DNA of 64,000 nucleotides from Canna indica (Eukaryota > Streptophyta > Magnoliopsida > Zingiberales > Cannaceae): positions 33,646,501 to 33,710,500 of the forward strand of contig CP136890.1 of NCBI GenBank assembly GCA_034359265.1, read 5' to 3'. Positions 1 through 10,390 of the stretch are shown piece by piece. The notes under the pieces are model-generated. The model saw only the letters and a list, made by a program, of their open reading frames with translations. It did no database searches and was not told where the DNA came from. The first letter of the stretch is position 1. The number at the start of each line of letters is the position of its first letter. Position numbers and translations under genes: made by a program.

Positions 1-773
1 TTTCATAACACGTGAAATCGATGATTAAGAACACACTATTCATGAAATTGAGATCATCTAAGGGCTCTACTTCCGTCAAGTGAATTGGGGAAAATTTTGG
101 CATGACCTTTCCCCTTTTCCCATGGTTCGGCAGCCCTAAAACACGAGAAATCAACGAGAAATCTTGACGACCTGACAAGAATTGATGCAAAATAGTGAAT
201 ACACAATTCCAAAACCAAGAATCGATGAAAACTCGCGAGAAAACACATCCTAGCATTTCTAGGGGTTCGACTACCTGCCTCCCCCAATCCTTCAAATCTA
301 ACCACTCACCTTTGCTAGAGGAAGATGAAGGATCGAGCGTTGACGACCTTGAATCTTCCGACGACGACGCGAAACCCAGATCGACCAAGATCTATCTCCC
401 TTGCTCCTTCTCCCCCCTCTCCCTATGCGCTGTCTTGTGCGACTCCAAGATGAGTCGCACGACAGCTTGGATGAGGGATTTTAACCCCTCATCTAACCTT
501 CCATTCTTGCCTTTGACTCTTACTACTGACTCGACTAAGCCCGAGCTCGACTTGGGTTCCGACTCTACCCGTAACACGAGTCGATTTAAACTCGATTAAG
601 GTATAAATGCATAAAAGGAAAGAGTCATTTGCCCAATTTAATTGCATACATCATTAGTCGAGTCATACCTTTTTACTTGAGGTGGCCCTGAGGCTCGACT
701 TGACTAACCCCGGGTTCGGCGCGCTGCACCAAAACAGATTTTTGTATAAGGAAATTTTTTTCTGGGTCTTACA
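1..773 (-). mobile_element. F1 chromovirus LTR, partial (3' LTR of a reverse element)
   Basis: Read on the minus strand this LTR starts TGTAAGACCC at 773 and runs off the left edge. Copy 2 shows the complete version at 52358-54922. A purine-rich tract sits just outside it at about 774-790 (minus strand), as expected for the 3' LTR of a reverse element. It includes the TATA-like palindrome (470-493) and stem-loop (437-460) seen in other F1 LTRs. Confidence 0.85.
437..460 (-). promoter_or_regulatory. LTR stem-loop, GACTC/GAGTC version
   Basis: Inverted repeat with 9-bp arms GTGCGACTC and GAGTCGCAC around a 6-nt loop; TGTC and GACA outside it can extend the stem past a 2-nt bulge. It lies next to a palindrome (470-493, arms GATGAGGG/CCCTCATC) with a TTAAAA-like centre that may be the LTR's TATA region. 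Both arms differ from other F1 copies by a paired change (GGCTC/GAGCC to GACTC/GAGTC), so pairing is kept. Confidence 0.65.
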
Positions 774-1478
774 ACCTTCCCCCCTTAAGGGAAATTCATC
801 CTCGAATTTACTTGAATGACAGGGACTTACTGGCCCTTCAAATAAGGAAGGGTAGCACTCTCCCATGTCCTGCTCTACCTCCCAAGTGGCCTTTTCCTGG
901 AATGGTGCTCCCATCTGACCTTTACCTGGGTAAATTCTTTGGATCATAGATTCCTGACTTGGCGAACAAGGATCTCTATCGGCCTTTCCTCGAATGAGAC
1001 GGCCGAATCTACCTCAATAGAAGAAGGTTCGATCACATGCGAATCATCTTTTACATATCTCCGCAACATGGATACATGGAAGATTGGGTGTACTCTGCTC
1101 AGGCTAGGAGGTAAAGCTAACTCATAAGCCACCTTGTCCCTCCGCTTGAGAATAGGGAAAGGCCCAATGAACCTAGGGCTCAGTTTTCCCTTCTTCCCAA
1201 ACCGGACCACCCCTTTCATTGGGGAGACCTCTAGAAAGACTAAATCACCCTCGGCAAATTCCAATTCTGTGGCCTTCTTGTCGGCTTACATTTTTTGTCG
1301 ACTCTGGGCCGCTAGCAATCTTCCGTTTATGGTTTCCACCTTCTCTACCGCCTCCTCAACCAGATCAGGACCCACCATGTGTGATTCCCCAGCCCCAAAC
1401 CAGCCCACCGGAGACCTACACCGCCGCCCATACAAGGTCTCAATGGGAGCCATGCCAATGCTACTATGATAGCTATTG
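774..1478 (-). pseudogene. Ty3/gypsy chromovirus integrase C-terminus and chromodomain, truncated
   Basis: Minus-strand translation gives the integrase tail: GMAPIETLYGRRCRSPVGW, then a basic segment ([20 protein letters not shown]), then [17 protein letters not shown], typical of Del/Tekay-type chromoviruses, and finally a degraded chromodomain-like end (KATWEVEQDMGECYP). A stop interrupts it near 1287 and the frame breaks near 945. Integrase core, RNase H and RT are missing: homology stops at about 1478, where an unrelated LTR-like sequence begins. Not functional. The same fragment recurs at 54923-55627. Confidence 0.88.
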
Positions 1479-1806
1479 GCTTAAGGGTTTCTCTTAAGCC
1501 TCGATCTTTATTTTGATGATAACAAACAAGTATTTAATCCATATGTGAAGTTTTGAGTTCAGGTTGAGGTTCCCAAAAGCAAAGCAAGTTCGTTCAAGTG
1601 AATCGAAAGAAAAGACTGTCAAAGAAACGGAAGAAGAAAACGTCAAAGAAAGGCTCGGGCATAAATCAAATAGATATCTTGTAATATACCCTAGGACGAT
1701 CTTATCCCAAGCCTAATTGTAAAGTTATCCAAGTTAGAACTTGGTAACTGAATCCATAAAAAAGGCATGTAAAAAATTCAAGTAGAAATCAGCCTCAGCC
1801 TGCATC

Positions 1807-2114
1807 CGGTCGACCGAATGATGCGAAAAAGTGATAGTAGCCATTCGGTCGACCAAAGTTGGTGAAGAATTCACAGAAGGGTTGCATCGGTCGACCGACC
1901 GAAGCAAAAATTTGGCAGAATGCTCCTCGGTCGACCGGATTGGAGATTACAAGTCACACGACCCTGGCTCCACTGATTCGATCGACCGGCTGGTCGACTA
2001 AATGTGGGATCGATGGATTTGCGACAGTCGATCGACCCGTCGGTCGACCGAGCACTCACATATGCCAACGGTCGCATTGGTGGTCAATCAATCGGTCGAT
2101 CGATGATCGACCGG
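1807..2114. repeat. Cluster of GGTCGACC palindromes
   Basis: About ten occurrences of CGGTCGACC, CGATCGACC and close variants lie in 310 bp just upstream of the TATA box at 2181. The 8-bp core is its own reverse complement. Copy 2 has one extra 12-bp unit at about 56001-56012. These could be repeated U3 binding sites or simply a tandem-slippage product. Confidence 0.7.
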
Positions 2115-2180
2115 TAAAGCGAATGAACGGCATCAACGTCTATTGTTTCGCCCGTTGAACGTTCCGTTCGGCTGAGGGGT

Positions 2181-2188
2181 TATAAATA
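2181..2188 (+). promoter_or_regulatory. TATA box of the Copia-like LTR
   Basis: TATAAATA inside GGGGTTATAAATACCCC, a palindromic setting. It lies about 65 bp downstream of the GGTCGACC cluster and is followed by a C/T-rich stretch, consistent with a U3/R boundary. The copy 2 equivalent is at about 56342. Confidence 0.45.
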
Positions 2189-2507
2189 CCCCTCACCTAA
2201 CTTCTTTAGTCCTTCTTGGAAATATTATTGAGCATTAAAGAAGTCATTTGAGCCTTCATAAAAATTGATTTGTTGTGCGCCCTTCGCCTCCGTTGACAAC
2301 ATTCCTCGAGCGCATGCTTCCCTGCTTCTCTCAACTATGCTGCAACTCACAGAGTCATCTGTCTGCAAGTTTGAGGCCTGAAGGCTTGGGAAAGGAGCTT
2401 TGGTTCATCTTTAAATTGTTAAGCTCTTTCCATTGTATTTGAAGTTTATTTGAAACTTGTTTTCCATTTGTAATAACTGCTAGGTGTGCTAGGGAAACAC
2501 TTAGAGA

Positions 2508-3958
2508 AAACTTTAACATATCATGGATTTAATACATACCAAATTTAATAAGTTTCAGTATGCTAAATATAAGAAGATTTAGCAATTATATCACCATGAT
2601 TTCATGCCTAATTGCAGCACAAATAATCATAACCAGCTTGTAGACAATAATTCTAGCAATTAAATAATCATTACAACATGTAATTGTTTAATCTCAGCAT
2701 ATAAATATAAATTCCAACAACTAAATAGTTATTACAACATGTAATTATTTAATCTCAGCATATAAATATAAATTCCAGCAACTAGAACATGTGGAAAATA
2801 GTTTAATACACCTCAAAGTGGAAAACAATTACAAATAAAGCACATCAATTATCTGTTAAACTACATCGAATTCCTACTTAATTTCAGCACATGAAATTGA
2901 ATCGTAGCAAGGTCATGCTAAGGTAGGAACCGAAGTGTAGGTGTTCTATACTAGATAATAGCCTACAAATAAGATATCCTTCTACTCTTTTAGTCATTCT
3001 ATCCTTACATATACAAGATGATAGCCTACAAATAAGATATCCTTCTACTCTTTTAGTCATTCTATCCTTACATGTCGATCACTTGAGAAATTTACTTCCG
3101 AAAACTCCCTTCCCTTCCCCACTCAGCTGAGCCATAACACAAGGGCTTTCATCATGCCGCAGGCCCTAGGGGTTAGGAAGATTAGTACTCTTCCATGTTC
3201 TAAGTTTTCTTGATCTATATGAACATATAACATATACAAAGAATCAAATCTACACGTTTAAACCACACGAGAAACTTGGGGGAAAATTTGGCATGACCTC
3301 CCCTCTTTTCCCCTATTCGGCCGACACCTATATCTCAAGAAAACGTCGTGAGAAATCTCAAGATCAAACATCTACATCTTGAGGGGGTAAAAGATCAAAC
3401 ACCATGAGAAAACGACAAGGAATCATCACGCAAAGTCGGCACCAACAAAACCATAAGGGTTCGGCTAGGGCCTCCCCTTAAATCCTAGATTCTACCACTC
3501 ACCTTGATCAAGGAGGAAGAAGAGGTGGACGTATGCGTCCCGATCCTTCCGACGGCAACACGACTTTCGGCGCCGACCCAAGCTCCTCTCCTCCTCTCCC
3601 TCTTGCTCGGTTGTGTGCGGCTCAATGATGAGCCGCACATCTTGTAGATGAGGGGTTTTATTCCCTCATCTACAATGACCTTTATGCCCCCCCTAACTTA
3701 ACTTAGTTCTCACTCGACTCAGCCCGCGTCCGGTTCGGGCTCCGGTTCTATCCGCATGCACGAGTCGAACTCGACTCCAATGAGACATTTAATGCATAAA
3801 AGGAAATGACCATTTAACCAATTAAACTTCATACTTTCATAGGTCGAGTCATACCTTCTACTCGAAGCCATTCTGCGGCTCGACCCAACTAACCCCCGGT
3901 CTGGTGTGCTGCACCAAAATAGATTTCTATATTAGGAAAAAAAAATTCGGGCCTTACA
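2508..3958 (-). mobile_element. F1-type LTR fragment (diverged, TGTAAGGCCC)
   Basis: Minus strand starts TGTAAGGCCC at 3958, followed by the F1 landmarks in order: CAGCACACC, the GATGAGGG palindrome (3647-3670), the stem-loop (3615-3638), the GGTGAGTGGT motif and a GCATGACC/CCCC block near 3290. The outer LTR end (TGTCACACC on the plus strand) is missing, and there is no gypsy internal sequence after 3958, so this is a truncated solo LTR. It is more diverged than the copy at 1-773. Confidence 0.7.
3615..3638 (-). promoter_or_regulatory. LTR stem-loop, GGCTC/GAGCC version
   Basis: Perfect 10-bp arms GTGCGGCTCA/TGAGCCGCAC around loop ATGA, adjacent to the palindrome at 3647-3670 (arms GATGAGGG/CCCTCATC). 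Same place and spacing as in other F1 LTRs, but the loop sequence is different, so the arms are better conserved than the loop. Confidence 0.65.
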
Positions 3959-4033
3959 CCTTCCTTTCTCGTCTCCTGCCCCCGGCGACACCCCTTGCAA
4001 TGTCGGTGATACCTTTCTCGTCTCCCTTTCTCC

Positions 4034-4228
4034 CTCGGCGATCACTTCTCATCTCCCGCCCCTAGTGACACCTCCCCTTGCAATGCTGCTCTCCCTCCCT
4101 CGGCAACCACTTCTCATCTCCTGCCCCTGGAGACACCTCCCCTTGCAATGCTGCTCTCCCTCCCTCGGCGACTACTTCTCATCTCCCGCCCCCAGCGACA
4201 CCTCCCCTTGCAACAAACCCGACGATGT
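4034..4228. repeat. 65-bp minisatellite, about 3 units
   Basis: C/T-rich units each begin CTCGGC(G/A)A and contain ACTTCTCATCTCC and GACACCTCCCCTTGCAA. Unit starts are at 4034, 4099 and 4164, giving a 65-bp period. A more degenerate unit lies upstream (3960-4033). The copy 2 version is at about 58195-58387 and lacks 1 bp. Confidence 0.85.
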
Positions 4229-5453
4229 GATCGACTGATCTCACCTTATCTTCCAGTGCTGGTTTGACCTTCCTGTGCGTCGAAAGGTAAGCGAGCAAAT
4301 GTGGTTTCTTATGTGTGCTGCAGAAATGTTCAATTTATACAAATATCTTAGAAAATTGAATATCTTCTAGTGCTGATCTCACCTTATCTTCCCGTGCTGG
4401 TTTGACCACATAAAGAGTATATCTAATCGTGAGTAAAAATTATGTCATATAAGAGTAAAAATTAAGTACTGCAAGTATTGTGTGTGCTGGAAGTTCGCTG
4501 TGAGGGAAGGGCTCTTGCCGAAAGTTACTGCAAGTATTAGATGAAATTTTCTTCTTGCTCAAAACATTATTTAGATTGAAAAACCAAGCATGGTTAATTT
4601 CTCCAACTAGGTTGGTCAAAAAGGGAAATGTTTGCCTAATAAAACAAATGTCCATCGAAGATAAGAAAGCACATCTAGTTCCAACTCCACTACTATATCT
4701 TTTGTTGACAGAGTAAGCAAGTTTGCATTAGTCTTGTTATTGAAGAGGATCGTGTAATATTTGCAGTATCTGAATTGTCCAGAGTTAATCTTTATTTGAG
4801 ATTGTGTGCCAAATTTTGATTTAATGCTATATGATATGAGAAGGCAGTAAAGAGGATTAGGTTTCTGGGAGTCATCAATTCCACCACTTGGTTTTTTGAT
4901 TCAGTTGAACAAGATCATTACAGAAGAAGCACACCTTATCAAATCCACTAAAAGCTTTCATATATGTAGGACTCCAGTAACACAAACTAGCTATAGCCAA
5001 AATCTCAAACCAAGTCCCCAACAATGGAGATGGAGAGAGAGTTGGCCGAGCCCCATCCTTAGCCACGCGAGAAGCAGCAAATATCAGTTCCATATCATTT
5101 CAATGTTATAAATCTTTTCAATGTTCTATGTAAAAGGTCATTGATTTTATTGGTAGCCTTTGTTGTTCTAGTTCCTTTTTTGTTGTAGAAACTTGAAAAA
5201 GCAAATTTTATAACTGCTTTTGTAGTGGTCCATATAGCAGGACTAGTGTGTTACTGATGCCTATTTTATAGCAAATTTTATAGCTACTTTTGTAGTGGTC
5301 CATATAGGCTAAAAAGGAACTAGAATAAAAAAAAGAGAAAAAGAAAATACTAATCATGAAGAATTTATAAAAGAGAATAGAGGAGAATTAGTAACCCAGA
5401 AGGACATTCCAAAGGCAAGTTTTTCGAGTTGCTATCAACATTGCAATGCCTTT
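4229..5453. other. Non-coding flank of the CACTA element
   Basis: No gene recognised. A 30-bp phrase containing TGATCTCACCTTATCTTCC(A/C)GTGCTGG occurs twice (about 4237 and 4372), and GCAAATTTTATA followed by TTTTGTAGTGGTCCATATA occurs twice (about 5202 and 5272). AT-rich and intron-like. Because the sequence on the other side of the CACTA element leads into an SPL exon, this could also be SPL intron, but I found no SPL exon 1 in it. Confidence 0.5.
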
Positions 5454-5916
5454 CACTGCAACAATTTATTTAATTACTGACTGATTAAAACAGATGCTTA
5501 GTATAAGCGTCGGTTTTAATTAAAGCAGCTGGGTTAGATAGTGATTAATAACGGGCACAGGTTGATGGAGCTGGTTAATCAAGAACCGGCGCCATCAGTT
5601 CTGCGCCGGTTTGGTTGTTTTTTTCCCTCTTCCTGTTTTCATTTCCCGCTTCCCATTTGTTTTTTCCTACTGTTCTCTTCTCAAACCCTAGTTGTTCTCC
5701 GCTGTTCTCCGCTTCGCTTTTCCCGCTTCTCCACTCTTCTCTAGCTCCCTCTTTCTTCTTCCCGCATCTCCCATTTCCTTTTCCACCATTCCCATTTCCC
5801 TTCCCGTACCTCCCTTATTTTTCTTCCCTCACGTCGGTTCTCCAGCTCCCTCCTTCTACCCCCATCTCGCTGATCTCCCTCCTTAGAGCCGGTGAGTAGA
5901 CTCTAGAACACGGAGC

Positions 5917-6060
5917 ATGAAATCTTGCACGATGGATCTACGACTGGGATCGCACCAGGCCTTCTTCTCTGCTGTCAAATCAGACGACATCGCCGCCGTC
6001 TGCCGCATCATCGAGAGCTTAGACAGTGTTTTGAATTTACTAGGAGGTGCGGTGATGTAA
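5917..6060 (+). pseudogene. Short exon-like ORF (47 aa), ankyrin-like start, unidentified
   Basis: Open from ATG at 5917 to TAA at 6060. The part MDLRLGSHQAFFSAVKSDD followed by IAAVCRIIESLD has the pattern of the first helix pair of plant ankyrin-repeat proteins (phe-x2-ALA-VAL, then asp-x2-ala-val-x3-ile), but this is too short for assignment. The sequence just upstream is C/T-rich with AAACCCTAG at 5684, a motif common in plant 5' UTRs, and GGTGAGTAGAC near 5891 could be a donor site. After residue 36 the frame probably runs into an intron. Treated as the first exon of a captured gene; copy 2 is at 60077-60220. Confidence 0.4.
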
Positions 6061-6202
6061 GTAGTGCACGAATAATGAATTAATGCTGAATTTAATTGGA
6101 AAAGCTGGCGAGCTTCTTTGATGATACATACAATACCATATCTGAAACCCGTATATGCGATCGAGTAAGTATTGAATTAACTAATTTGGATTTGGCATGC
6201 AG

Positions 6203-6321
6203 GATTTGCAGCAGAGTACTTTGCCGATCAGCAAGAAGAGACGTTTGCGAATTGGGAGGGGAAGCCTTTTCTCCAGGTGTACAAGAGTGTCCTCAATTCA
6301 AAGTCAAAAGAGGAATCACCG
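6203..6321 (+). pseudogene. Exon-like segment of an unidentified captured gene
   Basis: Bounded by TTGGCATGCAG before 6203 and GGTGACC after 6321, both acceptable splice sites. It stays open in one frame, giving FAAEYFADQQEETFANWEG then KPFLQVYKSVLNSKSKEESP. I do not recognise the family. It lies 143 bp after the 47-aa ORF on the same strand. A second exon-like piece follows at 6552. In copy 2 a hAT element splits this exon. Codon-like composition and flanking AG/GT make chance unlikely, but no function is claimed. Confidence 0.4.
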
Positions 6322-6551
6322 GTGACCATTTAATTAATACATTAACAGCTTTATGTACTTATCATAGTAAAGTTCATTTGAAATCACTTTCTGATCATCT
6401 TGCATAAAGTAATATGGGCAAGTTAAAATTCAACTTGTTCTGTGCAGTGCTTAAAAGTTCTTGTCATCTTTAATTATTGCAAGAACACAAAATTAAATAT
6501 TTTAGCTAATCAGATTACACCTTTTATTGTTGCATGTTGGTACGTACGCAG

Positions 6552-6640
6552 GCCAACTTTGCAAGATGGGAACCGAGCCATGGTCACTTCTTGTTCCGTC
6601 ACCCATGGGAACACTACCTTAAAATTGGAGCTTTGAGTCA
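6552..6640 (+). pseudogene. Second exon-like segment of the unidentified gene
   Basis: Follows TACGTACGCAG, a plausible acceptor. One frame reads [20 protein letters not shown] then HYLKIGA, another reads [19 protein letters not shown]; the sequence alone does not decide which was real. No donor site is obvious. Copies 1 and 2 differ here by one base that changes an amino acid in either frame, as expected for unconstrained sequence. Confidence 0.3.
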
Positions 6641-7663
6641 CCACTCTTTCCACTTACATCATCGCACCTCCTAGTAAATCAGTCTTCTTGCCAAACTGCA
6701 TCAATAATGAATTAAATTCCCTCCACTCATCTTTCATTTTTATGTCCTGGCAAGTGCACGAATCTTCGTTGGTTGTTTCTAGTTGCACAAACTAATGCTG
6801 CATAGTTACTTATACGAGGCCTTATACGAGGCCTGATCTTATAGGCTTTTTGAAAATATCAACATTTGTCTTATCTTGATTTCTGTTGTCAAATTCATCA
6901 CTGATAAAGCAAAATACATGAACGGCTGGTTGTATTGATTATTAGTAATCAGCATCTTCAGTCTCACTTTGGAATCCTTTAGATACTATATAGGGTTCTC
7001 GAATTGATATTATTGACCTGCAGATTGGTTAATTTCTTCTTTTTTCTTATCTAAGAAAATAAGTATCTGCTTTTGTACAGATGAAAATTATTGAGCTATT
7101 TCATGCAAGACATAGCACTTGTGTCCTGCTTATTCCTAAAACCATTCAAACTAATTGAAATCAGATTGGATTTTAATACACTTTGAGAAATTCATTGATT
7201 TATATGGATAAAGATGTGAACTGTTTTATATATGATTTAGTAATATCAGCACAATGGCATACATTCTCAGCATTTCTGTATGAAAGATGACAAGTTCTAG
7301 GTGTTGCATTTATTTCTGTAACCATGTTTCATGTTACTCAGAAATCATAGACAAGTCACAAGATTTTTTCCTTTCTCATGACTTAACCTAAAGTTTATTC
7401 AATGATCCTTTTGAAGAGTCTAATAGGACTTAGTATGTCAGTAACAAAATAAGATATAAAGATTATTTGGTATATGATTTTTGTAAATTCTAAAAAAAAT
7501 TGTAGCAAAATGTATGTAAACAAGACAGTTCATATATCTTTCAAACTGGAAGGTTATTTTCTACTTATTGTGTTTGCTAATAATTTGATTATCCTCCATT
7601 ACATTTCAAATTGTTTCTTCATTCCAAGGGTGGCAATTGTTAATTATATGACACTATTTATAG

Positions 7664-8441
7664 AAGAACAAATTTGTTTAAATTCGGAATTATGGCATGC
7701 TTGTGCCGGTCCACTAGTTTCATTACCTCCTGTTGGAAGTCGGGCATTCTATTTTCCACAGGGTCACAGTGAGCTGTTCTATCCATTTCTAAATTGCTGC
7801 AAGGCCCTTAGCAATGCAAATATGCTATTGTTGTAAAGCTGCTTAATTTCTTATGCTTGGAAAAGGTAATGCATTATTATACTTGCATGCTATTTAATTT
7901 AGGTTATCTCATTAGGTTGCTGCATCAACCAACAAGGAAATCGATTCTCTTCCCAGCTACCCAAGCTTACCTCCTCAGCTGGTTTGTCAGCTGCATAATG
8001 TTACTATGCATGTATGATTCTTCAGATATTTATCACTATTTCTCCTCTGATTTCATGTTTATTTGTTTGTTTGATTAATATTCATTCTCTACTTGCAGAT
8101 ACAGACGAAGTTTATGCACAGATGACATTGCAACCATTAAGCCTAGTAAAGCACTGTATCTCTTTGCTCAATGACTTGTTCTGTTAACCTTGGATGTCAT
8201 TTTGATTTAATATGCTTTTGATAGCAAGTGATACCAGTACACATGGCGGATTCTCTGTTCCACGTCGAGCAGCAGAAAAAGTTTCCTCCTTTGGTATATT
8301 TACTTTCATAGACAAGTTTGAATGGCTTACGATCATAAATAGCATGGAAGTTAATCTGGATTTGCAATAGGAATGTCTCTTACCTTATTCATTGCCACTC
8401 TTGTAGGATTTTTCACAGCAGCCTCCTGCTCAGGAACTGGT
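7664..8441 (+). pseudogene. Auxin response factor (ARF6/8-like) gene fragment, broken
   Basis: Five exon remnants in order encode the N-terminus and start of the B3 DNA-binding domain of a class-A ARF. 7664-7775 gives [20 protein letters not shown] and YFPQGHSE. 7916-8011 gives [20 protein letters not shown] and QLHNVTMH. 8099-8145 gives TDEVYAQMTLQPLS. 8225-8293 gives ASDTSTHGGFSVPRRAAEK. 8407-8441 gives DFSQQPPAQELV. Real ARFs are auxin-dependent transcription factors in the nucleus. Lesions: no usable donor after exon 1 (GAGCTGTTC), a frame problem across exons 2-3, loss of the exon coding the stretch before CKTLT, two bases missing in the fourth exon so VFPP is lost, and an abrupt end before the B3 core. 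Introns are kept, so it is a genomic copy, not a retrocopy. Confidence 0.9.
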
Positions 8442-9592
8442 ACACTTGTCTTTGTTTGGGAAATGAGAATAAGGGGGAATTGGTACACATGTCCTTGTTT
8501 CTGCTTGTTCTTGCACAAATAATGAGAATAGCAATTTACTTCTGACAAATAAAGTACTATAAATTAGGTTCATATTCTAATAAAAATGTTCTGGTTCATA
8601 TTCTCATTTATCGTTGTATTTTGATTAGATTATTTCATGTCCCCAGTTAAGCTACTCATAGTATTTCTTTAGTTGTGACAAGTCAAGTTTCTGCAATATC
8701 TTCCTTATGTTCCCAACCATTTCTTTAGTTGCTGCTGACAATGTATTTAAAATGGTTATTTCAGATAGCTTGTGTCCTAGAAGCTTATCTGAGAAATAAG
8801 CTCCATGTAGTTCAACTAACTTAGTTGAAAGTACCTTCTGCTGAAGAATCCATTCAACTAAGGTCTAGATAATGTTACTGTGCCACAATTTATTATTATA
8901 GTGACACAGTAAGTGAAAAGAGAACATCATGATGAAGTTAAACTGAGTTGTGAAACATGAATGATTTATACTATTTCCACCATTTCTTGGGTTTATATTA
9001 TCTTCTTATTGGATTTAGCTATTACTAGGCTTCTAATGATGCATCATCAAGATTTATGCATAAACTGAGGCTTCTAATACAGATTTAGCTATTACTTTGC
9101 TTCAAATACAGATATGTACTTCATAACCATTTATATGCGTTCAATCACAACTATTATTGTTTTATAGATCTGTCCAAAATTTAAATTTTATGAGGCAATT
9201 TGGTAAGATGTTGAAGGGAAACTCACTAGCTATTGTTTGGGTTCCCAACGGAGGTTGTAGTAGCATATTGGAGATCAATGGGAATCACTTTATATTATGT
9301 TCCATCTGCATGTTTGTATGAATAGTTGATACTTTAATATAAACAAAAAATTCTTCTCCTTTAGCTCCATAGGATTATATCATAATGTATGAATCACTGC
9401 AACCTCTATAGTCCATAGGCTTGAGTCCTGTTCTAGCTGCTTCAATTTTTACACATGGTCATTGACTAGATGAAATATGATAGATGGAATGCCTTGAGAA
9501 TTTTCAAATCTCATATATTTCTTGAGATACAATTACACATCTATATTTGCTTCATTAGTCTTCTAAGGTAAGTTATGCTACATTAATATTAG
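8442..9592. other. Non-coding interior of the Pack-CACTA
   Basis: AT-rich. Two near-repeats of GATTTAGCTATTACT lie at about 9014 and 9081. No ARF exon beyond the B3 start is recognisable, and I saw no other coding sequence. Confidence 0.5.
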
Positions 9593-9685
9593 GAACTGCA
9601 ACCTAGGGAAGAGGAGCAGAAAAATCGATCATCAAAGAAGGCGAATGAAGCAAAGAAGGCTATTTTGAATAGAGTTAATTTTTGA
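9593..9685 (+). pseudogene. Lysine/glutamate-rich ORF end, possible CACTA transposase remnant
   Basis: After an acceptor-like TATTAG the frame stays open for 30 codons to TGA: ELQPREEEQKNRSSKKANEA then KKAILNRVNF. The charged, Asn/Lys-rich composition resembles parts of plant En/Spm-type transposase proteins, and it lies about 0.8 kb from the element's 3' end. Too short for a firm call; it could also be the end of another captured gene. 9686-10004 is AT-rich with three TTGTTGTAGTGATA-like repeats. Confidence 0.25.
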
Positions 9686-10004
9686 AATTATATCTTTCTG
9701 AACAAAAGGCAGATGATGAATTCCGACTCTTTGGTGTTTTTTTGTAATTGTTAAATTTATGAATAGATGTAATTTTATACTTTTGCATTCTCGGTTATTG
9801 TCTCATTTGTAAATGTTAAGATTTTTAATGTGAATTTTTGTTGTTGAAATAGAATAATAAAATTTGGACAAATTTGAATGATTTTTTAGTGATATAATAT
9901 TGTTGTAGTGATATATTAGTAAATAACATTGTTGTAGTGATAACAATATTATATAACATTGTTGTAGTTATATATATTATATTATATATATAATAATAGG
10001 ACAA

Positions 10005-10390
10005 TTAATACTCGGATAATTAATATCCGACCGGATAATTAATACTCAGGTGTAAAGAGAGCCAGATATTAATTACCAGTGGACCCGAGTATTAATATCT
10101 GGTGCCTTCTATTAATGACACCGGGTAATTAATACCCGACGCCTTCTATAAATGGCGCCGGGTATTAATACCAGACGCCATTTAAAGAAGGCGCTGTGTA
10201 TTAATTACCCAACGCCTCCTATTAGTGCGCCAGGTATTAATTACTCGACACCAGGTATTAATTACTCGACACCATTTATAGAAGGCGTCGGGTAACTAAT
10301 ACCCGACGCTATTTATAGAAGGCACCGGGTATTAGTTATCCAGCGCCATTAACAACGTCGGATATTAATTTTTATTCCCCCTTTATTTCC
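10005..10390. repeat. CACTA sub-terminal repeat array
   Basis: Repeated inverted and direct motifs: TAATTAATACCCGA, GGGTATTAATTACCC and GCCATTTATAGAAGGCG appear many times in both orientations and can form hairpins. Such arrays lie inside both ends of CACTA elements and are known transposase-binding regions in En/Spm. The left end has a shorter counterpart near 5588. Confidence 0.65.

Larger units (their letters stand above)
1479..2507 (+). mobile_element. Possible Copia (SIRE/Maximus-like) LTR fragment
   Basis: About 1 kb without coding content. The string TTTTGATGATAACAAAC near its left end, clusters of GGTCGACC, and a good TATA box (TATAAATA at 2181-2188) resemble LTRs of plant SIRE/Maximus Copia elements as I recall them. 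I could not define TG...CA ends or a target duplication, and its right boundary with the next LTR fragment is approximate. The class is inferred from composition and layout. Confidence 0.4.
1..9311. repeat. Large segmental duplication, copy 1
   Basis: This stretch recurs at 54150-64000 with near-complete identity by eye. Offsets between the copies are 54149 at the start, 54161 after a 12-bp indel near 1851, 54160 after a 1-bp indel near 4039, and 54689 after a 521-bp hAT insertion with its 8-bp target duplication. Scattered single-base changes are the only other differences noticed. The same element junctions occur in both copies (breaks at 1478, about 2507, 3958 and 5454), so this is one duplicated segment and not independent insertions. 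It touches the window start, so its left limit is unknown. Confidence 0.97.

Noticed and set aside
195..599. 134-codon ORF MNTQFQNQESMKTREKTHPS, also present in copy 2
   Set aside because: Lies antisense within an F1 LTR; conserved only because the segment is duplicated, and other F1 LTRs do not keep it.
1807..2114. GGTCGACC repeats as a CRISPR array or origin repeats
   Set aside because: Irregular spacing, no unique spacers, plant LTR context.
3960..4033. Fourth and fifth units of the 65-bp minisatellite
   Set aside because: Only loosely similar and of different length; left out of the repeat boundaries.
5541..5899. Phe/Pro/Ser-rich ORFs such as MFFSLFLFSFPASHLFF
   Set aside because: Low-complexity C/T-rich leader sequence open in three frames; better read as a 5' UTR-like tract of the captured gene.
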